Source: Pseudomonas hormoni (GTDB lineage Bacteria > Pseudomonadota > Gammaproteobacteria > Pseudomonadales > Pseudomonadaceae). Taken from it: a DNA stretch of 64,000 nt. The notes under the pieces are model-generated. The model did no database searches. It saw only the letters and a list, made by a program, of their open reading frames with translations, and was not told where the DNA came from. The stretch spans positions 4,777,001 through 4,841,000 of the forward strand of contig NZ_CP075566.1 in assembly GCF_018502625.1 (NCBI RefSeq), in the 5' to 3' direction. This document shows positions 27,268 through 37,517 of this stretch, in pieces; position 1 is the stretch's first letter; every line of letters begins with the position of its first letter. The position numbers and the translations under genes are program-made.

Positions 27268-29832
27268 TCAGGCGAAGACGATTTCGTCGTTTTCCACTAC
27301 ACCCTTGGCGGTATCGCCGGGCATGAAACGCCCCGACAGAATCAGCTGCGCCAGCGGGTTTTCGATCCAGCGCTGGATCGCTCGTTTGAGCGGCCGTGCG
27401 CCGTACACCGGGTCGTAACCGACAGCGATCAGCTTATCCATGGCCTCAGGACTGAGTTCCAGCTTAAGTTCCCGTTCGGTCAGGCGACTGCGCAGACGAC
27501 CCAACTGGATCTCGGTAATACCCGCGATCTGATCCCGAGCCAATGGCTCGAAGATCACCACTTCGTCGACCCGGTTGATGAACTCCGGCCGGAAGTGCGT
27601 GGAAATTGCATCCATCACCGCCGCGCGCTGAGCCTCACGATCACCGACCAGTTCCTGGATCTGTACCGAGCCCAGGTTGGACGTCATGACGATCACGGTA
27701 TTCTTGAAGTCCACCGTACGGCCATGGCTGTCAGTCAGGCGGCCATCTTCCAGCACTTGCAGCAGGATGTTGAACACATCCGGGTGGGCCTTCTCGACCT
27801 CATCCAGCAGGATCACCGAATAAGGCTTGCGACGCACCGCCTCGGTCAGGTAACCGCCCTCTTCATAACCTACATAGCCTGGTGGTGCACCGATCAGTCG
27901 AGCCACGGAATGTTTCTCCATGAACTCGGACATGTCGATCCGCACCATGGCCTCTTCGGTATCAAAGAGGAACTCGGCCAACGCCTTGCACAGCTCGGTT
28001 TTACCGACACCGGTCGGGCCGAGGAACATGAACGAACCGCTCGGACGATTCGGGTCGGACAACCCGGCGCGTGAACGCCGCACCGCATTGGAAACCGCGA
28101 TCACCGCTTCGTCCTGACCGATCACACGTTGGTGCAACAGGCTTTCCATCTTCATCAGCTTGTCGCGCTCGCCTTCGAGCATTTTCGACACCGGAATGCC
28201 GGTCCACTTCGACACGACTTCAGCGATCTCTTCTTCGGTCACCTTGCTGCGCAGCAACTGGTTTTCGCTTTTGCCGTGCTGGTCGACCATTTGCAGGCTG
28301 CGCTCCAGGTCCGGGATCACCCCGTATTGCAGCTCGGCCATGCGGTTCAAGTCGCCTTTACGGCGCGCAGCTTCCAGTTCCTGACGGGACTGTTCGATCT
28401 TCTGCTGGATCTGCGCAGAACCTTGAACCTCGGCTTTTTCCGAGTTCCAGATTTCTTCGAGGTCCGAATATTCACGCTCGAGGCGAACGATTTCTTCCTG
28501 GAGTTTTTCCAGACGCTTGATCGCCGCTTCGTCGCTTTCTTTCTTCAGCGCCTGGGACTCCACCTTCAACTGAATCAGACGACGCTCCAGACGGTCCAGC
28601 ACTTCCGGCTTGGAATCGATCTCCATGCGGATGCGGCTGGCGGCTTCGTCGATCAGGTCGATGGCCTTGTCCGGCAACTGACGATCCGTAATGTAGCGAT
28701 GGCTCAGTTTGGCAGCGGCAATGATCGCGCCGTCGGTGATCGCCACTTTATGGTGAACTTCATAACGCTCTTTCAGGCCACGCAGAATGGCGATGGTGTC
28801 TTCTTCGCTCGGTTCGTCCACCAGCACTTTCTGGAAGCGCCGCTCGAGGGCCGCATCCTTCTCTATATATTGGCGGTACTCGTTGAGCGTGGTCGCGCCA
28901 ACGCAATGCAATTCACCACGGGCCAATGCAGGCTTGAGCATGTTGCCCGCGTCCATCGAGCCTTCGCCCTTACCGGCGCCGACCATGGTGTGCAGTTCGT
29001 CGATGAACAGAATGATCTGCCCTTCCTGCTTCGACAGTTCGTTGAGCAGGGATTTCAGGCGCTCCTCGAACTCGCCGCGGTACTTGGCACCGGCAATCAG
29101 CGCGCCCATGTCCAGGGATAACAGACGTTTGCCTTTAAGGCCGTCCGGCACTTCGCCGTTGATGATGCGCTGGGCCAGGCCTTCGGCGATGGCGGTTTTA
29201 CCCACGCCAGGCTCACCGATCAGTACCGGGTTGTTTTTGGTGCGACGTTGCAGCACCTGAATGGTCCGGCGAATTTCGTCGTCACGGCCGATCACCGGAT
29301 CGAGCTTGCCGTCTTCGGCGCGCTTGGTCAGGTCGACGGTGTATTTATCCAGCGCCTGGCGCGACTCTTCGTGGTTGGCGTCATTGACCGCCTCACCACC
29401 GCGCAGGTTGTTGATCGCGTTCTCCAGGGCTTTCTTGCTCACCCCTTGGCCGAGCAACAATTTACCGAGCTTACTGTTCTCGTCCATGGCGGCGAGTAAC
29501 ACCAACTCACTGGAAATAAACTGATCGCCCTTTTGCTGGGCCAGACGATCGGCCTGGTTGAGCAGCCGCGCAAGATCCTGCGACATGTTGACGTCGCCGG
29601 TCGGATTCTGGATTTTTGGCAGCTGGTCGAGCTCTTTGGTCAGCTCTTTACGCAGGCTGTTGACGTCGAAACCGACCTGCATCAGCAGGGGTTTGATCGA
29701 ACCACCCTGCTGCTCAAGCATGGCTTGCATCAAATGCGCCGGTTCAATACCGGGATGGTCAAGACCGACGGCCAGCGATTGGGCGTCGGATAGAGCTAAC
29801 TGCAATTTGCTGGTTAAACGATCTATACGCAT
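27268..29832 (-). CDS. clpB: ATP-dependent disaggregase ClpB
   Basis: This 854-aa Hsp100 chaperone dissolves protein aggregates together with DnaK. In order there are an N-terminal Clp repeat domain (about 1-145), the first AAA+ module with Walker A GEPGVGKT (near 205), a coiled-coil middle domain (about 410-525), and the second AAA+ module with GPTGVGKT (near 605). A C-terminal D2-small domain closes it. Length and domain order are those of full ClpB. It has a heat-shock-type promoter about 70 bp upstream and its own terminator, so it is a monocistronic unit. Confidence 0.97.
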   Translation of the reverse strand: MRIDRLTSKLQLALSDAQSLAVGLDHPGIEPAHLMQAMLEQQGGSIKPLLMQVGFDVNSLRKELTKELDQLPKIQNPTGDVNMSQDLARLLNQADRLAQQKGDQFISSELVLLAAMDENSKLGKLLLGQGVSKKALENAINNLRGGEAVNDANHEESRQALDKYTVDLTKRAEDGKLDPVIGRDDEIRRTIQVLQRRTKNNPVLIGEPGVGKTAIAEGLAQRIINGEVPDGLKGKRLLSLDMGALIAGAKYRGEFEERLKSLLNELSKQEGQIILFIDELHTMVGAGKGEGSMDAGNMLKPALARGELHCVGATTLNEYRQYIEKDAALERRFQKVLVDEPSEEDTIAILRGLKERYEVHHKVAITDGAIIAAAKLSHRYITDRQLPDKAIDLIDEAASRIRMEIDSKPEVLDRLERRLIQLKVESQALKKESDEAAIKRLEKLQEEIVRLEREYSDLEEIWNSEKAEVQGSAQIQQKIEQSRQELEAARRKGDLNRMAELQYGVIPDLERSLQMVDQHGKSENQLLRSKVTEEEIAEVVSKWTGIPVSKMLEGERDKLMKMESLLHQRVIGQDEAVIAVSNAVRRSRAGLSDPNRPSGSFMFLGPTGVGKTELCKALAEFLFDTEEAMVRIDMSEFMEKHSVARLIGAPPGYVGYEEGGYLTEAVRRKPYSVILLDEVEKAHPDVFNILLQVLEDGRLTDSHGRTVDFKNTVIVMTSNLGSVQIQELVGDREAQRAAVMDAISTHFRPEFINRVDEVVIFEPLARDQIAGITEIQLGRLRSRLTERELKLELSPEAMDKLIAVGYDPVYGARPLKRAIQRWIENPLAQLILSGRFMPGDTAKGVVENDEIVFA

Positions 29833-29903
29833 GGGTCACCTTCCTTTTGAGCAGGCCGGACCTATAAAACATCCTGAATGAAGAAACCTGCCAGATACCG
29901 TTA

Positions 29904-29932
29904 TAGATGCGGTCGATTCTGGGAGTTTCAAG
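29904..29932 (-). promoter_or_regulatory. Sigma-32 (RpoH) type promoter of clpB
   Basis: The minus strand reads CTTGAAA (plus 29926-29932), a 14-bp spacer, then CGCATCTA (plus 29904-29911), close to the RpoH consensus CTTGAAA-N14-CCCCATNT. It lies about 72-100 bp upstream of the clpB start, as expected for a heat-shock gene. Confidence 0.8.
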
Positions 29933-29970
29933 CGTCGTACAGTTGATGTAGATCAGAGAAGTCTAGCGTG

Positions 29971-30126
29971 TGCCCTGCCTCACGAAGACGTTCCTCTTTT
30001 GACGAGTGGCTGTTGTCGTCAGGCAAGGCGCCGCGACGAGTCATAGCTCGCTATGGCGAGGAGCGGCAACGCAGCATGACGACAACAGACGCCGTCAAAA
30101 AGGAACAGTCTTCGTGAGACAGGGCA
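29971..30126. repeat. 156-bp imperfect palindrome between pgeF and clpB
   Basis: Arms 29971-30021 and 30077-30126 are near-perfect reverse complements over about 50 bp (outer ends TGCCCTGcCTCACGAAGAC / GTCTTCGTGAGaCAGGGCA; inner ends TGTTGTCGTCA / TGACGACAACA). The centre holds a further small hairpin CATAG-CTCG-CTATG (30042-30055). As RNA it could fold into a very long stem and end pgeF transcription; as DNA it could be a cruciform or a mobile-type repeat. It contains no credible gene. Confidence 0.85.
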
Positions 30127-30846
30127 CTATAGCCAGATCAGGGAGGCGAACCGACCGGTGCGCGGGCTGCGGCGGTAAGAAAAAAAGCGTGGATCGGTCA
30201 CGGTGCAGAAACCGCCACCATAGACAGCGGTGACACCGCGAGCAGCCAGACGCAAACGCGCCAGCTCATAGATGTCGGCCATGAACTTGCCGGCATTTGC
30301 ACTTGGCACAAAGGCTGTGGCGGCTTCAGGCAATTGCTCGACGAAGGTTTCGCGCACTTCCGGGCCGACTTCAAAGGCCTGCGGGCCAATGGCCGGACCG
30401 AGCCAGACCAGAACGTCTTCCGGTGGTACGGCCAGCGCGTCCAGAGTTGCTTCCAGCACACCCGCCGCCAGCCCGCGCCAACCGGCATGGGCGGCTGCGA
30501 CGCGAGTACCGGCACGGTCGCAAAACAGCGCGGGCAGGCAATCGGCGGTCATCGCCGCGCAGGCAATGCCGGGCGTCGCCGTCCAGCTGGCGTCGGCGGC
30601 GACCACAAGGCTTGGGTCCGCGTGAGCCACGGCGATGCCGTGAACCTGCTTTAACCAGGCCGGCTGAATAGAGAAATGATCGGTAAGGCGACGGCGGTTT
30701 TCGGCAACAGCTTCGGGGCTGTCGTCGACGTGATCGCCGAGGTTGAGGCTGTCGAACGGCGCCAGACTGACGCCGCCCGCACGGGTGGTCACACAGGCTT
30801 TCACCCCGGCAGGCGCAGGCCAGTCGGGAATCAGCCAGTCACTCAT
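30127..30846 (-). CDS. pgeF: Multicopper polyphenol oxidase / purine nucleoside phosphorylase family (PgeF, YfiH)
   Basis: This 239-aa protein of the YfiH/LACC1 family shows TTRAGGVS (20-27), the zinc/active-site segments MTADCLPALF and HAGWRGLA. Members were annotated as polyphenol oxidases and have purine nucleoside phosphorylase/deaminase activity; E. coli PgeF also edits mis-assembled peptidoglycan precursors. It overlaps rluD by 4 bp, forming an rluD-pgeF operon that ends at the large palindrome. Confidence 0.9.
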   Translation of the reverse strand: MSDWLIPDWPAPAGVKACVTTRAGGVSLAPFDSLNLGDHVDDSPEAVAENRRRLTDHFSIQPAWLKQVHGIAVAHADPSLVVAADASWTATPGIACAAMTADCLPALFCDRAGTRVAAAHAGWRGLAAGVLEATLDALAVPPEDVLVWLGPAIGPQAFEVGPEVRETFVEQLPEAATAFVPSANAGKFMADIYELARLRLAARGVTAVYGGGFCTVTDPRFFSYRRSPRTGRFASLIWL

Positions 30847-31805
30847 CCGATGAACGCCTCGCGGTCTTGCTTGAGCAGGGTCAGTAACCAGACGAAATCG
30901 TCAGGCAGTGGCGATTCCCAGCTCATGCGTTTACCGGTGGTCGGGTGATCCAGCTCCAGAAACCGCGCATGCAAGGCCTGACGCGGGAACGTCTTCAAGG
31001 AATCGACCATGGTCTGGCTGGCGGCTGGCGGAATTCGGAAACGGCCGCCGTAGGCAGGATCTCCGACCAACGGGTAGTTGATGTGGGCCATGTGTACGCG
31101 AATCTGGTGCGTACGACCGGTTTCCAGCTTCACCCGCACGTGAGTGTGGGAGCGGAAACGCTCGAGCACGCGGTAATGGCTGACGGCTTGCTTGCCACCT
31201 TCCATCACGGCCATGCGCTGGCGTTGCTGACCGTGACGACCGATCGGCGCGTTGATCTTGCCACCCGCCGTCACCACACCGATCACGATGCATTCGTAGA
31301 TGCGGCTGACGCTGCGGCTCTGCAACTGTGTAACCAGCTGCGTCTGCGCCTGAATGGTCTTGGCCACCACCATCAGACCGGTGGTGTCCTTGTCCAGGCG
31401 ATGCACGATACCGGCGCGGGGCACATTGATGATGTCCGGCACGTGGTGCAGCAAGGCGTTAAGCAAGGTGCCATCAGCGTGGCCGGCGGCAGGATGCACC
31501 ACCAGGCCCGCAGGCTTGTTGATCACGAGGATGTCGTCATCTTCATAGACGATGTCCAGCTCGATGTCCTGAGCGATCCATTCGCCCTGAGCTTCCTGCT
31601 CGGCAGTGAGCTCAAGAATGGCGCCACCGTGAACGATGTCTCGCGGGCGGATTACCGCCCCATCCACAGTCAGGCGGCCGTCTTTGATCCAGGCGGAAAG
31701 GCGCGAGCGCGAGTGCTCAGCGAATAATTGTGCGGCGACTTGATCGAGGCGTTGGCCGCCCAATTCGGACGGCACCTCTGCGCGAAGTTCAATTTTATCG
31801 GACAT
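30843..31805 (-). CDS. rluD: 23S rRNA pseudouridine synthase D
   Basis: This 320-aa pseudouridine synthase modifies uridines of helix 69 (1911/1915/1917) in 23S rRNA. An N-terminal S4 RNA-binding domain (about 15-75) precedes the catalytic domain with the signature [11 protein letters not shown], whose Asp is the nucleophile. I chose ATG 31805 (MSDKIEL) because it aligns with the E. coli RluD start; a GTG at 31826 would add seven residues. It is divergent from bamD across about 150 bp, the conserved arrangement in gamma-proteobacteria. Confidence 0.94.
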   Translation of the reverse strand: MSDKIELRAEVPSELGGQRLDQVAAQLFAEHSRSRLSAWIKDGRLTVDGAVIRPRDIVHGGAILELTAEQEAQGEWIAQDIELDIVYEDDDILVINKPAGLVVHPAAGHADGTLLNALLHHVPDIINVPRAGIVHRLDKDTTGLMVVAKTIQAQTQLVTQLQSRSVSRIYECIVIGVVTAGGKINAPIGRHGQQRQRMAVMEGGKQAVSHYRVLERFRSHTHVRVKLETGRTHQIRVHMAHINYPLVGDPAYGGRFRIPPAASQTMVDSLKTFPRQALHARFLELDHPTTGKRMSWESPLPDDFVWLLTLLKQDREAFIG

Positions 31806-31956
31806 GCTCGGACTAGGCGTCGGCACAGCCTTTGGTTTCGGCTGCGCGCTTGTGGTTAAATACGGCGTCTTTTGCCCCGAGGCTATTCAACGGGGCGCTC
31901 ATCATAACAGGACGGCCCCGCCCAAGACAGCGGCCGTCATAGGGACGCAAGCCGCC

Positions 31957-32979
31957 ATGCAAGTGAAACACCTGCTGCTGATCGCCATCCTCGCATTGAC
32001 CGCTGCTTGCTCATCGAAGGAAGTCGTAGACGAAAACCTTAGCGAAGTCGAGCTGTACCAGCAGGCTCAGACCGACCTGGACAACAATAGCTACACCGCC
32101 GCCACAGCCAAGCTGAAGGCGCTGGAGTCGCGCTATCCGTTTGGCCGCTACGCCGATCAGGCTCAACTCGAGCTCATCTACGCCAACTACAAGAACACCG
32201 AGCCTGAGGCTGCGAAGTCTGCCGCCGAGCGTTTCATTCGTTTGCACCCACAGCATCCGAACGTGGATTACGCGTACTACCTCAAGGGTCTGACGTCTTT
32301 CGACCAGGACGTCGGCCTGCTGTCGCGTTTCCTGCCGCTGGACATGACCAAGCGTGACCCGGGCGCTGCCCGCGACTCCTACAACGAGTTCGCCCAGCTC
32401 ACCAGCCGCTTCCCGAACAGCCGCTACTCGCCGGACGCCAAGCAGCGCATGATTTACCTGCGCAACCTGCTGGCGGCCTACGAGATTCACGTCGCCGACT
32501 ATTACCTGACCCGTCAGGCCTACGTCGCTGCCGCGAACCGTGGTCGTTACGTCGTGGAAAACTTCCAGGAAACCCCATCGGTCGGTGATGGCCTGGCGAT
32601 CATGACCGAAGCCTATCAGCGTCTGCACCTGGACGACCTGGCGGCCACCAGCCTCGAAACCCTGAAGCTCAACTACCCGAACCACCCAACCCTGGTGGAC
32701 GGTCAGTTCGTGCCGTCGGTGGATGAAGCCGACAACCGTTCGTGGCTGAGCAAGGCCACCCTGGGCCTGATCGAATCCCGTCCACCGCTGCCGCCGGGCG
32801 AAACCCGCGCCAACCAGGACGTGCAGAGACAATTCCGAGACGCCAAAGACGCGATTCCAAACGATCTCAAGCCTAAAGATGAAAACGGTGACGTGATCGA
32901 GGAAGAGGAACACGAGTCCGAAGCCAACAACAGCGACCGCTCGTGGTTCAGCTACATGACCTTCGGCGTGTTCGACTGA
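31957..32979 (+). CDS. bamD: Outer-membrane assembly lipoprotein BamD
   Basis: This 340-aa lipoprotein of the BAM complex inserts beta-barrel proteins into the outer membrane. It has a short signal peptide with lipobox LTAAC (Cys18) followed by TPR-type helical repeats (about 30-250) including [20 protein letters not shown]. The C-terminal extension is acidic and low in complexity (about 285-325). ATG 31957 was chosen because it gives a complete lipoprotein signal and is preceded by AGGGA; longer upstream reading is not signal-like. A strong terminator follows. Confidence 0.95.
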   Translation: MQVKHLLLIAILALTAACSSKEVVDENLSEVELYQQAQTDLDNNSYTAATAKLKALESRYPFGRYADQAQLELIYANYKNTEPEAAKSAAERFIRLHPQHPNVDYAYYLKGLTSFDQDVGLLSRFLPLDMTKRDPGAARDSYNEFAQLTSRFPNSRYSPDAKQRMIYLRNLLAAYEIHVADYYLTRQAYVAAANRGRYVVENFQETPSVGDGLAIMTEAYQRLHLDDLAATSLETLKLNYPNHPTLVDGQFVPSVDEADNRSWLSKATLGLIESRPPLPPGETRANQDVQRQFRDAKDAIPNDLKPKDENGDVIEEEEHESEANNSDRSWFSYMTFGVFD

Positions 32980-32994
32980 CACACCGGGTTATGC

Positions 32995-33024
32995 AAAAAG
33001 GGAGACTCTTGAGTCTCCCTTTTT
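32995..33024 (+). terminator. Rho-independent terminator of bamD
   Basis: The perfect 9-bp stem GGGAGACTC/GAGTCTCCC (33000-33008 with 33011-33019) is flanked by AAAAA and TTTTT. It lies 16 bp after the bamD stop. Confidence 0.9.
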
Positions 33025-33103
33025 ATTTCAGCGATTTATTACGCTGTGCGCCCGTCATGTCCTTGGCTAAACTGCAGAATCACTCGTCATAAAGCAGCTC
33101 ACC

Positions 33104-33337
33104 ATGCTTCGTCTATTGTTCTGGATCGCCCTTATTGCCGCTGCGGTATGGTTCTGGCGCAAGTTCAAGGCTCAGCCTTCTGTGCCCAAGTCCTCTGCCG
33201 AACTGGAAGCCGCGCCCATGGTTCGTTGCGCCCATTGTGGTGTCCACCTGCCCCGCGACCGCGCGCTGAGTCTTCAACAACAGTGGTATTGCAGCCAGGC
33301 TCACCTCGAGCAAGGCCCAGGCACCAGTGATCGCTGA
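33104..33337 (+). CDS. Small membrane-anchored zinc-finger-like protein (PP0621 family)
   Basis: This 77-aa protein has one N-terminal membrane span (about 3-18) and a C-terminal metal-binding pattern C-x2-C (CAHC, 42-45) followed by C-x3-H (CSQAH). It is conserved just upstream of pilS in pseudomonads and resembles the PP0621/MYND-finger small proteins. No function is established. It overlaps the pilS start by 11 bp, so the two are probably co-translated. Confidence 0.75.
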   Translation: MLRLLFWIALIAAAVWFWRKFKAQPSVPKSSAELEAAPMVRCAHCGVHLPRDRALSLQQQWYCSQAHLEQGPGTSDR

Positions 33338-34916
33338 GACGTCCAGTCCCGGCAGCAAACAGGCTCAGCGACTGCTGCGCCTTTATCATCTCTACCGCTT
33401 AAGTGTCGGCATCACCCTGGTGCTGCTGATCTCCAGCAACCTCGACAACCAGTTGCTGACATTCTCCAATGACGACCTGCTGCGCAGTGGCAGCTGGTTG
33501 TACCTGGTGCTGAACATTCTGCTGGTGGTCTTTTTTGAGAACACCCACCGCCCTGCGCAGTTATTCGGCCTGGCACTGATCGATGTCCTGCTGCTGTGCG
33601 GCCTGTTCTATGCCGCCGGTGGTGTCGCCAGCGCCATTGGCAACCTGCTGATCGTCTCGGTGGCTATCAGCAATGCCTTGTTGCGAAGTCGTATCGGCCT
33701 GCTGATTGCCGCCGTCGGCGCACTCGGTATCGTCGGGCTAAGCCTTCTCCTGAGCTTCAGCCATCCCGCCACCCCTAACGATTATCTGCAAGTCGGTACG
33801 CTCGGTGCGCTGTGTTTTGCCGCGGCATTGCTGGTGCAAGGGCTGATCCAGCGGGTGGAAGTCAGCGAAACCCTCGCCGAGCAACGGGCCAGTGAAGTCG
33901 TGGGCCTGGAAGCCCTTAATGCGTTGATCCTGCAGCGCATGCGCACCGGCATCCTGGTGCTCGACGACCAGCGGCGAGTGCAACTGGCCAATCACAGCGC
34001 CCAGGTCCTGTTGGGCCGGGACAACCTCGAAGGCCAACGGATCGATGACTACTCACCCGCTCTCGTCGAGCGCCTGCAACTGTGGCTGAACAACCCGACG
34101 CTGCGCCCTCAAAGCCTGAAAGTCACCGGCAGCGGCCTGGAACTGCAACCGAGTTTCATTGCCCTGGACCAAAGCCCACACCATCAAACCCTGGTTTTTC
34201 TCGAAGACCTCGCGCAAATCGCCCAGCAGGCCCAACAACTGAAACTCGCCGCACTTGGCCGCCTGACCGCCGGGATCGCCCACGAAATACGCAATCCACT
34301 GGGCGCCATTAGTCACGCCGCTCAGCTATTGCAGGAATCCGAGGAACTGAACGGCGCGGACCGGCGTCTGACCCAGATTATTCAAGATCACTCTCAGCGT
34401 ATGAATCGGGTTATCGAAAACGTCCTGCAACTGTCCCGCCGCCAGCAAACCGTGCCGCAACGGCTTGATCTGAAGCCGTGGCTGGAGCAGTTCGTTGCAG
34501 AAAGTCGCGAAGGTGCGCTCGACCGCCAGCAGATTCATCTGCATATCGGCTCGGGAGACTTCAAAACCCTGATGGACCCGAACCAGCTGACCCAGATTAT
34601 CGATAACCTGCTGCGCAATGCCTGGCGCCACAGCGCTCAAACCCACGATCAGGCGCAGGTCTGGCTTGATCTGTTTATCGACCCCGACACGCAGTTGCCC
34701 ATCATCGAAGTTCTGGACGATGGCCCCGGCGTGGCGCCGGATCAGCAGGTGCATCTGTTCGAACCGTTCTTCACCACCAGCGCCCAAGGCACAGGCCTGG
34801 GGCTTTATCTGTCCCGTGAACTGTGCGAAAGCAACCAGGCCCGCCTAGACTTCAAACCACGCCAAGGCGGCGGCTGCTTTCGCATCACCTTTGCTCACGG
34901 ACGGAAACAAAGTTGA
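33327..34916 (+). CDS. pilS: Sensor histidine kinase PilS
   Basis: This 529-aa kinase has six N-terminal membrane spans (about 20-175), a PAS-like domain (about 195-300), a HisKA domain with phospho-acceptor His319 in GIAHEIRNP, and an HATPase domain. It phosphorylates PilR to control the type IV pilin gene; in P. aeruginosa PilS senses pilin in the membrane. The start is GTG 33327. The gene ends 2 bp before pilR. Confidence 0.94.
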   Translation: MIAETSSPGSKQAQRLLRLYHLYRLSVGITLVLLISSNLDNQLLTFSNDDLLRSGSWLYLVLNILLVVFFENTHRPAQLFGLALIDVLLLCGLFYAAGGVASAIGNLLIVSVAISNALLRSRIGLLIAAVGALGIVGLSLLLSFSHPATPNDYLQVGTLGALCFAAALLVQGLIQRVEVSETLAEQRASEVVGLEALNALILQRMRTGILVLDDQRRVQLANHSAQVLLGRDNLEGQRIDDYSPALVERLQLWLNNPTLRPQSLKVTGSGLELQPSFIALDQSPHHQTLVFLEDLAQIAQQAQQLKLAALGRLTAGIAHEIRNPLGAISHAAQLLQESEELNGADRRLTQIIQDHSQRMNRVIENVLQLSRRQQTVPQRLDLKPWLEQFVAESREGALDRQQIHLHIGSGDFKTLMDPNQLTQIIDNLLRNAWRHSAQTHDQAQVWLDLFIDPDTQLPIIEVLDDGPGVAPDQQVHLFEPFFTTSAQGTGLGLYLSRELCESNQARLDFKPRQGGGCFRITFAHGRKQS

Positions 34917-34918
34917 AC

Positions 34919-36250
34919 ATGAGCCCACTGCAAAAAGTCCTGATTGTCGACGACGAACCGGATATCCGCGAACTCCTGGAAATTACCCTGGGACGAATGA
35001 AACTCGACACCTTCAGCGCCCGCAACCTTGGCGAAGCCCAGGCCCTGTTGAAACGCGAAACGTTCGACCTGTGCCTGACCGACATGCGCCTGCCGGACGG
35101 CACCGGCCTTGAGCTGGTGCAACACATTCAGCAACGCTATCCCCAACTGCCGGTGGCCATGATCACCGCTTACGGCAACCTCGAAACGGCGATCAACGCT
35201 CTCAAGGCCGGTGCTTTCGACTTCCTGACCAAACCGGTGGACCTCACCCGCCTGCGCGCACTGGTCACCAGCGCACTGCGTATGCCCGCGCCGGGCGTCA
35301 CCGTCGATCGTCGTTTGCTGGGCGACTCGTTGCCCATGCGCAATTTGCGTAAACAAATCGACAAGCTGGCCCGCAGTCAGGCGCCGGTGTATATCAGCGG
35401 CGAGTCCGGCAGTGGCAAGGAACTGGTCGCCCGGCTGATCCATGAACAAGGGTCGCGCGCCAACCAGCCGTTTATCCCGGTGAACTGCGGGGCGATCCCT
35501 TCGGAACTGATGGAGAGCGAATTTTTCGGGCATCGCAAAGGCAGCTTCAGCGGCGCCATCGAAGACAAGCCCGGGCTGTTCCAGGCAGCCCATGGCGGCA
35601 CGCTGTTCCTCGACGAAGTGGCTGATTTACCTCTGGCGATGCAAGTCAAACTGTTGCGGGCGATTCAGGAAAAGGCCGTTCGCAGCGTGGGCGGGCAACA
35701 GGAAACCGTGGTGGATGTGCGCATCCTCTGTGCCACCCACAAAGACCTCGCCGCCGAAGTCGCCGCCGAACGCTTTCGCCAGGATCTGTACTACCGACTC
35801 AACGTTATCGAACTACGGGTTCCGCCCTTGCGCGAACGCCGCGACGACATCGAATCGTTGGCCACTCATGTCCTCAAGCGTCTGGCAGCCGGCAGCGGCC
35901 AGCCCGCCACGAAACTCCACCCGCAAGCGCTTGAAGCGCTGAAAAGCTATCGCTTTCCGGGCAACGTGCGAGAGCTGGAGAACATGCTCGAACGGGCTCA
36001 CACCTTGTGCGAAAACAAGCAGATCGAAGCCAGCGACCTGCGACTGGCCGAAGGCAACTGCACCGCAGACAGTGGGGTGCAGGACCTGACGCAGATCGAC
36101 AATCTGGAAGACTATCTGGACAACGTCGAACGCAAACTCATCCTCCAGGCCCTGGAGGAAACCCGCTGGAACCGCACGGCGGCAGCTCAGCGGTTAAATT
36201 TGTCGTTTCGGTCGATGCGTTACAGGCTGAAGAAGTTCGGGTTGGATTGA
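34919..36250 (+). CDS. pilR: Sigma-54-dependent response regulator PilR
   Basis: This 443-aa NtrC-type regulator has a receiver domain with phospho-acceptor Asp55 in LTDMRLPDG, and a AAA+ domain with Walker A GESGSGKE (161-168). The sigma-54 contact loop reads GSFSGA (208-213), and a C-terminal Fis-type helix-turn-helix (about 405-440) follows. It activates pilA with RpoN in P. aeruginosa. The loop differs from consensus GAFTGA at the second and fourth positions. ATG 34919 was chosen since it begins the receiver domain correctly, 2 bp after pilS. Confidence 0.94.
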   Translation: MSPLQKVLIVDDEPDIRELLEITLGRMKLDTFSARNLGEAQALLKRETFDLCLTDMRLPDGTGLELVQHIQQRYPQLPVAMITAYGNLETAINALKAGAFDFLTKPVDLTRLRALVTSALRMPAPGVTVDRRLLGDSLPMRNLRKQIDKLARSQAPVYISGESGSGKELVARLIHEQGSRANQPFIPVNCGAIPSELMESEFFGHRKGSFSGAIEDKPGLFQAAHGGTLFLDEVADLPLAMQVKLLRAIQEKAVRSVGGQQETVVDVRILCATHKDLAAEVAAERFRQDLYYRLNVIELRVPPLRERRDDIESLATHVLKRLAAGSGQPATKLHPQALEALKSYRFPGNVRELENMLERAHTLCENKQIEASDLRLAEGNCTADSGVQDLTQIDNLEDYLDNVERKLILQALEETRWNRTAAAQRLNLSFRSMRYRLKKFGLD

Positions 36251-36256
36251 GGGCCT

Positions 36257-36330
36257 CTTCGCGAGCAAGCCTCGCTCCTACAAGATGTCAATTGTTGCTG
36301 ATCTTGTAGGAGCGAGGCTTGCCCGCGAAG
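36257..36330. repeat. REP inverted pair
   Basis: Arms 36257-36286 and 36301-36330 are inverted copies (CTTCGCGAGCAAGCCTCGC / GCGAGGCTTGCCCGCGAAG, extended through CTCCTACAAGAT) separated by only 14 bp. It is the shortest REP pair in the window and lies between convergent pilR and thiO, where it could terminate both. Confidence 0.85.
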
Positions 36331-36360
36331 GCGATCTGGCAAACGCCAGATATTCCGCGA

Positions 36361-37461
36361 TCAGATCCGCCCGGTCGGCGCATACGGTACTGGATCAATA
36401 ATCGGCTCTCGCCCCAACATCACATCCACAAACAACTGGCACGACGCCGGTGCCAGCACCAAGCCGTTGCGGTAATGCCCGCAGTTGAGCCATAACCCTT
36501 CGAACCCCGGCACCCGGCCAATGTAGGGAATCCCCTCCGGCGAACCCGGTCGCAGCCCGGCCCAGTGCCCGACCACCTCGGCCTCAGCCAGCGCTGGAAT
36601 CAGCTCCACCGCAGAGGCCTTCAGACTCTCCAGCGCAGACCCGGTCGGTGTCTTGTCGAAGCCTTCATGCTCCAGCGTACTGCCAATCAGAATGTGTCCA
36701 TCACGGCGAGGAATTGCATAACGCCCCTTGGCTAGCACCATGCTCGGCAGGAAGTCGGCCGCGCACTTGTAGAGAATCATCTGCCCTTTCACAGGCTCAA
36801 CCGGCAGTTCCAGCCCCAGGCTTTTGAGCAAATCACCGCTCCAGGCGCCAGCGGTCAGGACGACTTGATCACCGTGGATAGCACCCGTCGAAGTCTGCAC
36901 GCCGACAACGTTATCACCTTCACGAATAAACCCGCTGACCTCGCACTGCTCGTGAATCGTCACGTTCGGCAGCGCCAGCAAAGCAGCCTTGAGGGACTTC
37001 ACTAGCCGCGGATTGCGCACATTGGCCACGTCGGCCATGTAGATCGCCCGGGAAAAGCCAGGGCCAAGTACCGGCACGGCATCGTGCGCCGCCGAGATAT
37101 CCACAGCCCGCAGCGGCCGGTTTTCCCGCTTGGCCCAGGCCAGCGCCTCGGCCTCATCGTCCAGATCCAGCCAATACAGACCGGTGGTGTGCACCTCGGG
37201 ATCAACTCCGGTCGCGGCAAACAGCCGCTCGCCCAGCTGTGGATAAAAATCCTGCGACCAGTGGGCCAGTGCGGTGACAGCCGGACTGTAGCGCCATGGG
37301 TAGAGTGGGGAGACGATGCCGCCACCGGCCCAGGACGATTCCTGACCGACATTCGAACGGTCCAGCAGCACAACGCTTTGTACTTCGGACGCGAGATTGA
37401 ACGCCGTCAGCAGGCCAATCACACCGCCGCCGACGATCACCACTTGTTGTTGCATGGTCAT
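36361..37461 (-). CDS. thiO: Glycine oxidase ThiO
   Basis: This 366-aa FAD-dependent D-amino-acid-oxidase-type protein starts VVIVGGGVIGLLTAFNLA (dinucleotide motif). ThiO converts glycine to iminoglycine for the thiazole ring of thiamine. The ATG at 37461 is preceded by GGATCGGA and was chosen over a TTG four codons upstream. The location between pilR and the minor pilins is that of P. aeruginosa; it lies 56 bp downstream of pilE with no obvious terminator. Confidence 0.9.
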   Translation of the reverse strand: MTMQQQVVIVGGGVIGLLTAFNLASEVQSVVLLDRSNVGQESSWAGGGIVSPLYPWRYSPAVTALAHWSQDFYPQLGERLFAATGVDPEVHTTGLYWLDLDDEAEALAWAKRENRPLRAVDISAAHDAVPVLGPGFSRAIYMADVANVRNPRLVKSLKAALLALPNVTIHEQCEVSGFIREGDNVVGVQTSTGAIHGDQVVLTAGAWSGDLLKSLGLELPVEPVKGQMILYKCAADFLPSMVLAKGRYAIPRRDGHILIGSTLEHEGFDKTPTGSALESLKASAVELIPALAEAEVVGHWAGLRPGSPEGIPYIGRVPGFEGLWLNCGHYRNGLVLAPASCQLFVDVMLGREPIIDPVPYAPTGRI

Positions 37462-37517
37462 GTTCCGATCCAACCGTTAAATAGACAGAGGGCGCAAAAG
37501 GCGCCCGAAAAAGCAAC

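Noticed and set aside
28129..29121. A 330-codon open frame opposite clpB
   Set aside because: It is a mirror frame of clpB with no recognisable protein features.
30006..30233. A 75-codon open frame running through the large palindrome
   Set aside because: It spans the inverted repeat and the pgeF end, has low-complexity composition and no ribosome-binding site.
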